The position numbers were made by a program, and so were the translations under genes. From Oscillatoriales cyanobacterium M59_W2019_021 (GTDB lineage: Bacteria; Cyanobacteriota; Cyanobacteriia; Cyanobacteriales; Geitlerinemataceae): a DNA stretch of 52,351 bases. The notes under the pieces were generated by a model. That model saw only the letters and a program-made list of their open reading frames with translations. It was not told the origin of the DNA and did not search any database. Positions 1 through 7,451 of this stretch are shown piece after piece; the first letter of the stretch is position 1; each line of letters opens with the position of its first letter. The stretch spans positions 1-52,351 of the forward strand of contig DVED01000158.1 in assembly GCA_015295945.1 (NCBI GenBank), given 5' to 3'.

Positions 1-1
1 C

Positions 2-127
2 CTCGCCGTCGTCCACTGGCTGATTCGTCTCGGTTTCACCCAAATGGCAGACTGGAGTAACTGGCAAAGCGTCCCCAACAGCCGCAAATGGATGCGAGTG
101 GCGACGAAATGGGTGCGATCGGATTGA
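2..127 (+). CDS. C-terminal end of an unknown protein (5' end outside window)
   Basis: An open frame enters from the left edge and ends at TGA 125-127, giving 41 residues rich in Trp and basic residues and ending in KWVRSD. The frame is clean and no other frame is as plausible, but no family is recognised from this tail. It converges on the EF-G-like gene across a spacer that holds two perfect palindromes. Confidence 0.45.
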   Translation, partial: LAVVHWLIRLGFTQMADWSNWQSVPNSRKWMRVATKWVRSD

Positions 128-230
128 AAAGTTCCCAATAACCGAGTTTGCTCCTGGCTAATGGAATAACTCACATACCCTAAGATATCTGCCTAACTTT
201 AAGTCGCGATCGGCTTTGAAAACTCCACCC

Positions 231-250
231 GCCCAGAGATTAATCTCTGG
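231..250. terminator. Perfect 20-bp palindrome downstream of the partial gene
   Basis: CCCAGAGATT followed by its exact complement AATCTCTGGG forms a 10-bp inverted repeat about 100 bp after the stop codon at 127. There is no clear T tract, so a terminator role is inferred from position between converging genes. Confidence 0.35.
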
Positions 251-402
251 GCTAATAGCAAAACTCATCTAAAGATGACTGAATCAGGAAAGGTTTTCAT
301 TCTACAAAGCGCGGACTTAAGCTATTAGCCCCGTTCGCGCAGCGTTTCCGTAGGAATGACTTAATTTCGGGGCGAGCTTTCAGATAAATTGAGTATTAAT
401 CT

Positions 403-428
403 CCCCTCTCCCAACGTTGGGAGAGGGG
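403..428. terminator. Perfect 26-bp palindrome between convergent genes
   Basis: CCCCTCTCCC, AACGTT, then GGGAGAGGGG: a GC-rich perfect palindrome 17 bp beyond the stop of the EF-G-like gene. It could act as a bidirectional terminator or be a dispersed palindromic repeat. The sequence shows only the symmetry. Confidence 0.4.
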
Positions 429-444
429 CTGAGGGTGAGGGCAA

Positions 445-2508
445 TCAACCCTTCCCATTCCCATTCCCGTGGGAAACCAAGACCTGTTCCGCCACCTTAT
501 CCGGCACTTGCTGTAAGTGGTCGTACTGCCACTGGAAGAAACCAACCCCCATGGTCAGCGATCGCAATTCGACGATCAAATCTTGCATCTCAGCCTGGGG
601 TAAATAAGCAGAAATCTTATCCCAATTGTTCCAATCCGAGAGCGCTTCGTACCCGAGAATCTGACCGCGACGACCGCTAATCAGTTGCAACACCTTAGAG
701 GTAAACTCATTCGGCGCGGAAATTTCGATCGTCACCACAGGTTCCAATAGTGTCGGTTCGCATTTCGCCATGCCTTCCTGCATCGCCAAACGCGCCGCCT
801 GCTTGAACGCCTGTTCGGAACTGTCCACGTTATGATACGACCCGTTGGTTAGCGTCACCGCCACATCCACCACCGGGAAACCCAACGGTCCGTGTGCCAG
901 ATACTCCCGCACGCCAATTTCCACGCCGGGGATATACTGTTTGGGAACCACGCCGCCGACAATGGTTTCGCTGAATTGGAAACCCTCGCCGCGCGGTTGG
1001 GGTTGGATGTTCAGGTACACGTCGCCGTACTGTCCGTGTCCGCCGCTTTGGTGCTTGTAGCGTCCCCGAACCGATTCCACGGGTTTGCGGATGGTTTCCT
1101 TGTACGCCACTTGCGGCAGGTGCGTCACCATCGACAGGTTGTACTTGCGCCGCAACCGTTCCAGGGCAACTTGCAGGTGAATTTCCCCTTGTCCCCACAG
1201 GATAATTTCGTGGGTGTCGCCGTGCTGTTCCCACGCCAGGGAGGGATCTTCTTCCCGAAGTTTTGCCAGTGCCGCGCTGATTTTCACCTCGTCGTCGCGT
1301 TTTTCTGGGGTAATCGCCAGGGCGAAAACCGGGGCGAGTTGGGGGGCGCGGGGCAGTTCGCGATCGATTTTTTCCGGACTTAACGTTTCCCCAGTTTGCA
1401 CCCCGTTCAACCGACTGAGGGCGACGATTTCACCGACGTGCGCTTCGTTGATGCTATTTTGCTGCTGCCCCATTAGGCGATACATCCCGCCGTGGCGGAC
1501 GCCGTTGAGCGACATCCCGTCGGTGAGGGTTCCCTGCCAGACGCGCACCAGAGACAGTTTGCCCCCTTGCGGCGTATAGTAGGTTTTAATGACTTGAGCG
1601 ATCGGCGTATCCCCGGTTTTCTGGAGTTTGCGGCGATCGGCTGTCAGAGAAGGTTCCGGCGCTTCCCGCACCAAGGCATCGAGCAAGTGGCGCACGCCGT
1701 AATCCTGTTCGGCAACCCCCAAGAACACGGGAACGATTAAATCCGCGCCCAATTCCATCTTCAAATCTTTGATAATTTCGTCCTGAGGCGGATCGATCTC
1801 TTCTAAGAGTTCTTCGAGCAAATGGTCGTCAAAGTCGGCTAAGCCTTCCAGCATTTCCTGACGCGCTGCTTTTTCTTCTTCGTGCAGCGACTCGGGGAAG
1901 GGAACGGGATCGGCAGGAGCGCCGGGATGGTAGTGAAACGCTTGCTCGCTGACTAAATCGATAAATCCGAGCAGTTTGTCTCCCTGTCCGATCGGGTATT
2001 GATGGGGAACTAAAGGACGGCTGGAAACAGATTTTAACGCTTGCAAAACGGTGTTGTAAATCGACCCTGCCGATTCGTTACTTCCGGCAGTGGCGCGATT
2101 CATTTTGTTGACGAAAACCAGGTGTGGAATTTCCCAGTCATCGAGAAATTTGAAGAGGGGAGCGAGGGTGAGAACACGGTTGGGATCGGGTTCGCAAACG
2201 ACGATCGCCGCTCCAACTCCCATCAGCGCGTTGTAAGTTTCTTGGGCGAATTCTACCGATCCCGGACAGTCGAGAAATGTAAAATTAATGCCTTTGTATT
2301 CAGTGGTGGCGGCAGCAACTTCGACACTCATCTGCCTTTTTTGCGCCTCGGGATCGCCATCGCCAACGGTATTTCCATCGGCGATGCTGCCTTTACGAGA
2401 AATCGCTCCGGTGACGAATAATAAACTTTCGAGTAAGGTGGTCTTTCCACTCAAATACGGACCGACGATCGCGACGTTTCGCCAGTCCGATACACCTTTT
2501 TGAGTCAT
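445..2508 (-). CDS. Elongation factor G-like GTPase (EF-G paralogue)
   Basis: 687 aa, full EF-G length, with the EF-G domain order. The N-terminal G domain has P-loop GPYLSGKT (16-23), G3 DCPGS (80-84) and G4 NKMN (134-137; canonical NKxD is changed to Asn). The switch I region lacks the usual RGITI-type sequence. Domains II-V follow, with the domain IV signature region around GGVVPKQYIPGVE. EF-G drives tRNA-mRNA translocation in the cytoplasm. Cyanobacteria carry extra EF-G-like copies whose role is uncertain, and no str operon neighbours (rpsL, rpsG, tuf) are present, so this is more likely a paralogue than the main fusA. The ATG start at 2508 leads directly into the G domain. The C-terminus ends in a short Gly/Asn-rich tail. 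Confidence 0.9.
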   Translation of the reverse strand: MTQKGVSDWRNVAIVGPYLSGKTTLLESLLFVTGAISRKGSIADGNTVGDGDPEAQKRQMSVEVAAATTEYKGINFTFLDCPGSVEFAQETYNALMGVGAAIVVCEPDPNRVLTLAPLFKFLDDWEIPHLVFVNKMNRATAGSNESAGSIYNTVLQALKSVSSRPLVPHQYPIGQGDKLLGFIDLVSEQAFHYHPGAPADPVPFPESLHEEEKAARQEMLEGLADFDDHLLEELLEEIDPPQDEIIKDLKMELGADLIVPVFLGVAEQDYGVRHLLDALVREAPEPSLTADRRKLQKTGDTPIAQVIKTYYTPQGGKLSLVRVWQGTLTDGMSLNGVRHGGMYRLMGQQQNSINEAHVGEIVALSRLNGVQTGETLSPEKIDRELPRAPQLAPVFALAITPEKRDDEVKISAALAKLREEDPSLAWEQHGDTHEIILWGQGEIHLQVALERLRRKYNLSMVTHLPQVAYKETIRKPVESVRGRYKHQSGGHGQYGDVYLNIQPQPRGEGFQFSETIVGGVVPKQYIPGVEIGVREYLAHGPLGFPVVDVAVTLTNGSYHNVDSSEQAFKQAARLAMQEGMAKCEPTLLEPVVTIEISAPNEFTSKVLQLISGRRGQILGYEALSDWNNWDKISAYLPQAEMQDLIVELRSLTMGVGFFQWQYDHLQQVPDKVAEQVLVSHGNGNGKG

Positions 2509-2883
2509 AATTGCCTCCCGAAATCTAAAGAATTTACGATAATTCCGTTGAATGGATCTCGAGGAGGCGTTCCCATTGGCAATCCTATCCGTCGATCCCC
2601 ATCCACACTACAGTAGATTTCTGTATGCCCCTATTATCTAGCGCTTAATTGATTCTTAATACCGATCGCAGTCAGTCTTAACACAAATCCGAACTATCTT
2701 TAAGTTTTTCAAACTAGTTTAGAGTTTTGCAATTTTTTGTATCGAAGAAGGCAGAGGACGGCGATCGGCGTTCAGTGACCAGTGACCAATAGGTAATACT
2801 CCTGGGTCGTCGCTGCGCGAACGGTAATCGGTAGAAAGCCACTTATTACTTATTACTTAAAATTCCCAACCCCAAACCCCTCT

Positions 2884-3405
2884 TCAATACACCCAAGGAA
2901 TCAACTTCTTCACCCGTTGCCGATACTCCGTGTATTCGGGATATTTTTCTTGCAACCAGACTTCTTCCTTGCTCGCCTTCGTATCGAAAAACACGAACAA
3001 CACCGCCACTCCCATCATATGGGAAAGACTCCACAAGGCGATCGACCCTGCCAACGCGCCCAAAATCAACCCACCATACAAACAATGTCGGACGATGCCA
3101 TAAACCCCCGTCTGCACCAACACCCCATCTTCCCTGGGATACGGTAACGGCGTCAGACTCTTCCCCAAATCGAGCAAACCTTTACCAATGAGGACTATTG
3201 CCCCCATCCCCAACATCGCCGCCACTCCCCAACTCGTCCATCGCAGTCCCGCAGAACCGAGATCCCAAGGACGATAGACGGGTAACAAGACAAACCCAAC
3301 CATCAGCAATCCCTGGAGGAGAACCCAATATTCGCCTCGTCCTCCCCGCCAAGACTCGCGGTTCAGTCCCCAATCTGTCAAAAATTTCATCTTTGAATTG
3401 GTCAT
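2884..3405 (-). CDS. Isoprenylcysteine carboxyl methyltransferase-like membrane protein
   Basis: 173 aa with four or five hydrophobic segments. The C-terminal signature of the ICMT/PEMT-type methyltransferases is present: a GVYGIVRHCLYGG segment (about 104-116), then a Glu-rich stretch and YPEYTEYRQRVKKLIP near the end. Members are integral-membrane SAM-dependent methyltransferases. In bacteria the substrate is usually unknown, since prenylated proteins are absent. The gene stands alone between repeat-rich spacers. The start at 3405 is used because the protein begins with a soluble stretch just before the first helix; an ATG at 3390 (MKFLTDW) is an alternative. Confidence 0.8.
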   Translation of the reverse strand: MTNSKMKFLTDWGLNRESWRGGRGEYWVLLQGLLMVGFVLLPVYRPWDLGSAGLRWTSWGVAAMLGMGAIVLIGKGLLDLGKSLTPLPYPREDGVLVQTGVYGIVRHCLYGGLILGALAGSIALWSLSHMMGVAVLFVFFDTKASKEEVWLQEKYPEYTEYRQRVKKLIPWVY

Positions 3406-3540
3406 TGGTCATTGGTCATTTGGGGTTTGGGGTTGGGGATTTGGGGTTGGTTAGTTGTTAGTTGTTAGTTGTTTCTCTCCCCCTGCTTCCCTTGCTCCCC
3501 CTGCCTCCCCTGCCTCCCCTGCTCAAGAAAGCTCCCCCTA
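3406..3540. repeat. Low-complexity heptamer-type repeats
   Basis: Runs of TTGGGGT/TTGGTCA-like units, three TTAGTTG units (about 3450-3471) and a CCCCTGCCT tract. The same kinds of units recur at 10437-10557, 14430-14520, 23492-23597 and 27501-27543. They resemble the short tandemly repeated repetitive (STRR) sequences known from filamentous cyanobacteria. Confidence 0.7.
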
Positions 3541-3559
3541 CTCTCCTGCTGGTTTCTCC

Positions 3560-4087
3560 TCAAAACACGGGTTCCCCCATAAAATTTCCCGGCGGACTGT
3601 AGCGACAGACCAAAATATTGTTTCCCTCTGCCGTGGCGATTCCGCAACCTACAGCCGTTGTCTCTCGCCACACCATTTGCGTGTAATGCCCGACATCCGA
3701 CCAATCCCCGGTGGAACTGACATCGGGGAACGTGCCGCCGATAAAGTACTGTTGTTCCTCACCCCAAGCTTCCACCATATCCGTATAGGAATAAAAGCCA
3801 GAGGTTCCCATCCATAAGTTTTCCCCTTGACCCGTATTTTCCGAGTGTTGCAGTCTTCCTAAAGAAGCCAGATAATCCGCCCACTCTTGTGCGTCGCTAG
3901 CTAAGGCATCCGACCAGGACAAAGGGGGTACGTCCACTTCGGCGCGATATTGGTTGTGAGCGTTGAGAATCGCTTCTGACATTGTATTTTGGGCGATCGC
4001 TCGATCGGCTATTGCTGTATGGGCGATCGTCATTCCCAAGGCGATCGTTCCCACAATCGCCGCACCCTGCATCGATAAACGGGTCAT
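3560..4087 (-). CDS. Secreted CAP (SCP/PR-1-like) domain protein
   Basis: 175 aa. Residues 1-33 form a signal peptide (hydrophobic core GAAIVGTIALGMTIA, AIAQ cleavage-like end). The rest is one CAP domain with the expected motifs: LNAHNQYRAEVDVPPLSW, LQHSENTGQGENL, the CAP signature VGHYTQMVW (His and Tyr of the cavity) and a terminal CRYSPPGNFMG. CAP proteins are extracytoplasmic; bacterial members have been linked to binding or proteolysis, but the role here is unknown. Two cysteines (VGCG and LVCRY) could form the family disulfide. The gene is monocistronic, with a repeat-rich 3' flank. Confidence 0.85.
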   Translation of the reverse strand: MTRLSMQGAAIVGTIALGMTIAHTAIADRAIAQNTMSEAILNAHNQYRAEVDVPPLSWSDALASDAQEWADYLASLGRLQHSENTGQGENLWMGTSGFYSYTDMVEAWGEEQQYFIGGTFPDVSSTGDWSDVGHYTQMVWRETTAVGCGIATAEGNNILVCRYSPPGNFMGEPVF

Positions 4088-4256
4088 AGCTGTTACCTCT
4101 TCCGATACATCAGTCCATTACCACATCCTTATCGTAACGCCGATCGGCTGTGTTCCATATAGGTATACTACATGATACGGATTTTACTCGTACTACATTT
4201 CGCGAGAGAAACGGGCGATCGGGCTTCCCGTCAAGACTCCAAAATCCTTTATATAC

Positions 4257-4346
4257 AGGACTTACGCAGCCACGCTACTCATGGGGGTGATGGTGGGTTA
4301 CGCTCCGCGCTTCACACCCTACAGATGGAGGCGTTGCGTAAGTCCT
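4257..4346. mobile_element. 90-bp MITE-like element, copy 1
   Basis: Bounded by terminal inverted repeats AGGACTTACGCA and TGCGTAAGTCCT. The interior is nearly identical (a handful of mismatches in 90) to the reverse complement of 26248-26337. No ORF. The short length, terminal repeats and second copy suggest a non-autonomous element moved by a transposase elsewhere. Confidence 0.75.
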
Positions 4347-4390
4347 AATATACAAAGACTGAACCGATTAAAAAAAAATTATCCAACCCC

Positions 4391-4419
4391 TTGACACGAC
4401 TGTAGTATTTATGTAGCAT
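4391..4419 (+). promoter_or_regulatory. Sigma70-type promoter of the structured RNA locus
   Basis: TTGACA (4391-4396, perfect -35), a 17-nt spacer, then TAGCAT (4414-4419, -10). Transcription would start near 4426. No ORF with a ribosome-binding site follows for over 900 bp, so the product is likely a non-coding RNA. Confidence 0.65.
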
Positions 4420-4762
4420 GTATTTAAGCGAGCGGGAAAGAGGCTCCCAAGCCAACCCCCAAACGCAGCCAGAACCTTGAAAACTGAATAAGGAATAAAT
4501 AAGCCACTGAAAAGGCATCATTTCCGAGTCAGCTATTCTATTTAGACTGGATCTTCATGGATTTAGGGTGTATAGTTCTCCATTCACTGGAGGAACAGCA
4601 GAATAGCTTTCAACTCTCGGGAAATTTTGTAAGTTGAATTTTGTAAGTTGAAAAAGGGGGCGATCGATTTCTTTTTTGTTTTTCAATTTACCTAAAATGG
4701 CGATCAAAAATTCCTTGGAGTATTGCCGTAAATTCAGCGTGTCCTAATTTTTAGAGCCTACA

Positions 4763-4785
4763 TACTGAGTACGAGAGGAACGGTA
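4763..4785 (+). other. Sarcin-ricin-loop-like hairpin in the RNA locus
   Basis: TACT, then GAGTACGAGAGGAAC, then GGTA. The core AGTACGAGAGGAAC matches the universal 23S/28S sarcin-ricin loop (bulged-G AGUA/GAA motif capped by a GAGA tetraloop). The flanking TACT/GGTA pair closes it. The motif can arise on its own, so homology to 23S is not proven by this piece alone. Confidence 0.6.
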
Positions 4786-4829
4786 CTACCGCCATGCGGT
4801 AGGCGCGTGAGAACGGGGAGGGCGAAGAA

Positions 4830-4885
4830 CCTGGGAGGTTGGCTTGAAAGTAGCCATCCTTTAAAGAGCGTGTAATAACGCACCA
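4830..4885 (+). other. L11-binding / GTPase-associated-centre-like segment
   Basis: The string GGTTGGCTTGAAAGTAGCC, then ATCCTTTAAAGAGCGTGTAA and TAACGCACC, closely parallels bacterial 23S helices 42-44 (GUUGGCUUAGAAGCAGCC, AUCAUUUAAAGAAAGCGUAA, UAGCUCACUGG in E. coli). Both hairpins of the 58-nt domain can be drawn. It lies 3' of the sarcin-ricin-like loop, the reverse of 23S order. Confidence 0.65.
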
Positions 4886-5087
4886 GCGGAGTTCCCTTAG
4901 TAACTGAGAAAGCGCATTAATGCTCTGGTCACTTACACGCTATTTTCGCGATCTTCCTGGGGATTCACTTCGCGATCGCCATTACAACAATGACAATGAA
5001 TAACATTCTTCAAAAGGATGCAATCTCTTCTCGAGCAGAGGGAGAAGAACAGCAACTAGCAACTAGCAAATAATCAATAACCAATAT

Positions 5088-5202
5088 GGAAGATGCCGCC
5101 GACGGGACGGTAACTAGTCTTGAAAACTAGAGTACGGCAGGGATGTCGTAGGGGTATGCGCTTAGGCGCAGGCTCCGCCAACGATTCCTCCATCTTCCTC
5201 CA
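5088..5202 (+). tRNA. tRNA-Ser(UGA)-like sequence interrupted in the T loop
   Basis: Acceptor GGAAGAT (5088-5094) pairs with ATCTTCC (5192-5198) and is followed by an encoded T-CCA (5199-5202). The D arm closes CCG with CGG. The anticodon stem CTAGT/ACTAG (5114-5118, 5126-5130) holds loop CTTGAAA, anticodon TGA. The class II variable arm TACGGC/GTCGTA (5132-5137, 5145-5150) fits serine. The T stem is GGGG/CCTC, but the T loop carries about 26 extra bases (5156-5181) of a dispersed repeat between T and CGATT. As drawn it should not be a normal tRNA; it may be a pseudogene, a processed precursor or a tRNA-like part of the larger RNA. Confidence 0.55.
5156..5181 (+). repeat. Small dispersed repeat inside the tRNA-like T loop
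   Basis: ATGCGCTTAGGCGCAGGCT followed by CCGCCAA. It is related to ATGCGCT...GCACAGGCT...GCCAAC at 12000-12024. Its removal restores a 7-nt T loop. It is self-complementary (GCGC/GCGC, GGC/GCC), so it can form its own hairpin. Confidence 0.55.
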
Positions 5203-5331
5203 ACCGCTAGAGGCTGAAAAGTGAAGCACCGTGCTGATAACGCGGCGATAGGAGGAGCAGTACCTCCCTAGCGGATTTCTATTTCTTGCTTGCCGAATGC
5301 AAGATGAGATCCTGTATTCCTTATTGGTTAG

Positions 5332-5351
5332 GAATTCGATTGATCGAATTC
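5332..5351. terminator. Perfect hairpin between the RNA locus and the RTX gene
   Basis: GAATTCGAT, TG, ATCGAATTC: a 9-bp perfect stem. It lies 52 bp beyond the stop of the RTX gene and just after the RNA locus, so it could end either transcript. There is no strong T tract. Confidence 0.35.
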
Positions 5352-5403
5352 TACAAGCACCGTAAAATCCAGATCTCGAAACTATACATCGCGCTATCAT
5401 CCA

Positions 5404-6696
5404 TTATCCAATCGTCACGAAATTCCCGCGTAATTCGTCTACCGATACGCCGGAAACTAAACCGAGTACCGTGTTGGTTCCGGTAATGGAAATGGCAATA
5501 CTCAGCGGTACTTCCGAACTAATGGCAACCGTCACTTCTGAGAAGGTGAGGTTGGCTTCTGTCAGTCCGCCAGTCAAACCAATTTTGTCAGCACCGGGGG
5601 TAAAGTCCGTCACCGCATCGACTCGTAAAAAGTCCAGTTCGGAATTGAGAGAAGTTGCCGTTTCCGTGGATAAAACCAGGGTATCGCTGCCGTCGCCGCC
5701 ACGCAATAAATCCCGACCGAAACCGCCGTCGAGGAGGTCGTCTCCCGCTCCTCCTTCGAGGGTATCGTCTCCAGTTTCCCCAAAGAGGCGATCGTTTTCC
5801 GTGCCGCCATCGACAAAATCGTTGCGGAGTCCACCCCGCAGTTCATCATCTCCTGCCCCCCCGGAGATAGCATCGTCCCCCGGCGTTCCCAGTAATACAT
5901 CCGCTTCTGGCGTGCCGAAAATTGCCGAACCGATGAGGAAGATACTCGAACTGGGAGCTTCCCATCGACCCAGAAGCGGCGGCAACGTCACAGTTTGGAC
6001 GATCGCATTTTGGTTCATCAACCAGAGAACGTTTGCCCCCGTCCCCGAATTGTGCCAGTGTAAATCGGCGTGACCGTCCCGGTTGAAATCCGCCGCCGAT
6101 TCGATACTCCATTCTGGTTCGGGAACCAAGGGTAGGGGCAAACTCCCGACCAACGTCGTCCCGTCCATCAACCAGATTAAGTTTTCTCCGGTAGAGACGT
6201 TACGCCAGACGATATCCGTATCGTCATCGGCGTTGAATTTTCCCGTCCCCACCAGTTGCCAATCCGGCGGGGGAACGGGGGGCAAATTGGTTTCGGAGGC
6301 GATGGCGACGCCGTTCATCAACCAGACTCGGTTTTCTCCGGTAAAATAGTTGCGGAACACGATATCGGGGCGATCGTCTCCGTTGAAGTCGTCCGTTGCT
6401 TCGATGTGCCATTCCGGACCGATGACGGGCGGTAAATCCACCCCTCCGAGTAACGTCGTGCCGTCGAGTACCCACAGGAAATTCGCTCCGGTGGCATGGT
6501 CGCGCCACACCCACTCCACATTTTCATTGCCGAGGAAATTACCGCTTCCCGACAGGCGCAGGAACGCACCCGTCGCGGGAGGGTAAGCTACCCCTGCCGT
6601 CAGGGTGGGACCGGTCATTTGCCAGAGGATGTTGTTTCCGGTGTCGTAGTCGCGCCAGAGGATGTCTGGGTTGCCATCGCGATTGAAGTCGGACAT
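5404..6696 (-). CDS. FG-GAP/VCBS-repeat protein with RTX calcium-binding C-terminal region
   Basis: 430 aa. Residues 1-245 contain five repeats of about 48 aa, each with a D-x-N/D-x-D calcium loop (SDFNRDGNPDILWR and relatives) and a TG-x-N-x-(L/V)W motif, typical of FG-GAP/VCBS propeller blades. Residues about 260-345 hold RTX nonapeptides (GGAGDDELRGG, GGAGDDLLDGG, GGDGSDTL). There is no N-terminal signal peptide, and the first repeat begins at residue 2. RTX proteins of this kind usually leave the cell through a type I secretion system using a C-terminal signal, so an extracellular, calcium-dependent binding or adhesion role is inferred. No type I transporter is nearby. It is divergent from ruvA. 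Confidence 0.85.
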   Translation of the reverse strand: MSDFNRDGNPDILWRDYDTGNNILWQMTGPTLTAGVAYPPATGAFLRLSGSGNFLGNENVEWVWRDHATGANFLWVLDGTTLLGGVDLPPVIGPEWHIEATDDFNGDDRPDIVFRNYFTGENRVWLMNGVAIASETNLPPVPPPDWQLVGTGKFNADDDTDIVWRNVSTGENLIWLMDGTTLVGSLPLPLVPEPEWSIESAADFNRDGHADLHWHNSGTGANVLWLMNQNAIVQTVTLPPLLGRWEAPSSSIFLIGSAIFGTPEADVLLGTPGDDAISGGAGDDELRGGLRNDFVDGGTENDRLFGETGDDTLEGGAGDDLLDGGFGRDLLRGGDGSDTLVLSTETATSLNSELDFLRVDAVTDFTPGADKIGLTGGLTEANLTFSEVTVAISSEVPLSIAISITGTNTVLGLVSGVSVDELRGNFVTIG

Positions 6697-6791
6697 GAAT
6701 GAACGCTAAATTGCTAGGGTACGTAACACGATCGGCACGATTGAGCTATCTTCAGGGATCGACTGAGTGCCGATCGCTCTCAGGCTCGCAC

Positions 6792-7424
6792 ATGATTAGC
6801 TATCTTAAGGGTACGGTAGTCGCCCTCCAAAAACAGAGTGCCACTCGAGTGATTCTAACCTTAGAAGTGGATAGAGTCGGCTACGAGTTGCAAATCGTCC
6901 CGCGTTTGGCGCAGCATCTCCCACCAGGGGGGGAAACGCTACAGGTGTTTACCGAGATGCAAATTCGAGACGATCGACCGATTTTGTACGGGTTCGAGAC
7001 GATGGCGCAGCGGGATTTGTTTCGCCAATTGGTGAGCGTTAGCGGGATCGGGGCGCAATTGGCGATCGCCCTGCTCGATACTTTAGCACTCCCGGATTTA
7101 GTCCAGGCGATCGTCTCCGGCAACACCCAACTGTTGTGCGCCACTCCTGGAGTCGGCAAGAAAACTGCCGAACGCATTGCTTTGGAGTTGCGGGCAAAAT
7201 TGGCGGAATGGCGATCCGCTCAAGCTTGGGAAGCTTCCCCGGTTCTCAGTCCCGACATCCGCGACGATGTGGAAATGACCCTGTTGGCGTTGGGATATAC
7301 GCCGGAAGAGGTGGTGCAAGCGTTAGGGGCGATTGCTGGAGATGAAGTGTTAGCCGACAACTCCGATGCTGAAGATTGGATTAAAGCGGCAATTGCTTTT
7401 TTAGCGAATGCTAGTGCGGAATAA
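6792..7424 (+). CDS. ruvA: Holliday junction branch migration protein RuvA
   Basis: 210 aa from the ATG at 6792, whose MISYLKGTVV start is the usual RuvA N-terminus. An upstream in-frame ATG at 6699 would add 31 unlikely residues. An OB-fold domain (1-65) is followed by two helix-hairpin-helix motifs (VSGIGAQLAIALL at 83-95 and TPGVGKKTAERIALEL at 118-133) and the flexible C-terminal domain III that contacts RuvB (about 160-210). RuvA binds four-way junctions as a tetramer and loads RuvB hexamers for branch migration in recombinational repair. As is common in cyanobacteria, ruvB and ruvC are not adjacent. Confidence 0.95.
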   Translation: MISYLKGTVVALQKQSATRVILTLEVDRVGYELQIVPRLAQHLPPGGETLQVFTEMQIRDDRPILYGFETMAQRDLFRQLVSVSGIGAQLAIALLDTLALPDLVQAIVSGNTQLLCATPGVGKKTAERIALELRAKLAEWRSAQAWEASPVLSPDIRDDVEMTLLALGYTPEEVVQALGAIAGDEVLADNSDAEDWIKAAIAFLANASAE

Positions 7425-7451
7425 AATAGTTTCTGCGTCTCCTCGAATAGA

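Larger units (their letters stand above)
4426..5280 (+). ncRNA. Candidate large structured RNA with rRNA-like and tRNA-like modules
   Basis: This stretch has no protein gene but dense RNA-like structure. In order: CTTGAAAACTGAATA (4476-4490), as found near the 3' end of 16S-23S spacers; a long helix AGCTATTCT/AGAATAGCT (4531-4539 with 4600-4608); a perfect 14-bp tandem repeat (4625-4652); a domain closed by AGCGTGT/ACACGCT (4736-4742 with 4935-4941). That domain contains a sarcin-ricin-loop-like hairpin (4763-4785), a perfect 7-bp hairpin (4786-4802) and an L11-binding/GTPase-centre-like segment (4830-4885). A tRNA-Ser-like cloverleaf follows (5088-5202), then a domain closed by CCGCTAG/CTAGCGG (5204-5210 with 5268-5274). 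The ends are estimates. Size and tRNA proximity recall ornate RNAs such as GOLLD or ROOL, but identity is not established. Confidence 0.55.

Noticed and set aside
4426-4941. A normal 23S or 16S rRNA gene
   Set aside because: Only two short rRNA-like modules are present, in inverted order and without the intervening rRNA domains.
5074-5400. 108-aa minus-strand open frame over the tRNA-like sequence
   Set aside because: It is the complement of the tRNA-like and hairpin structures; no protein features.
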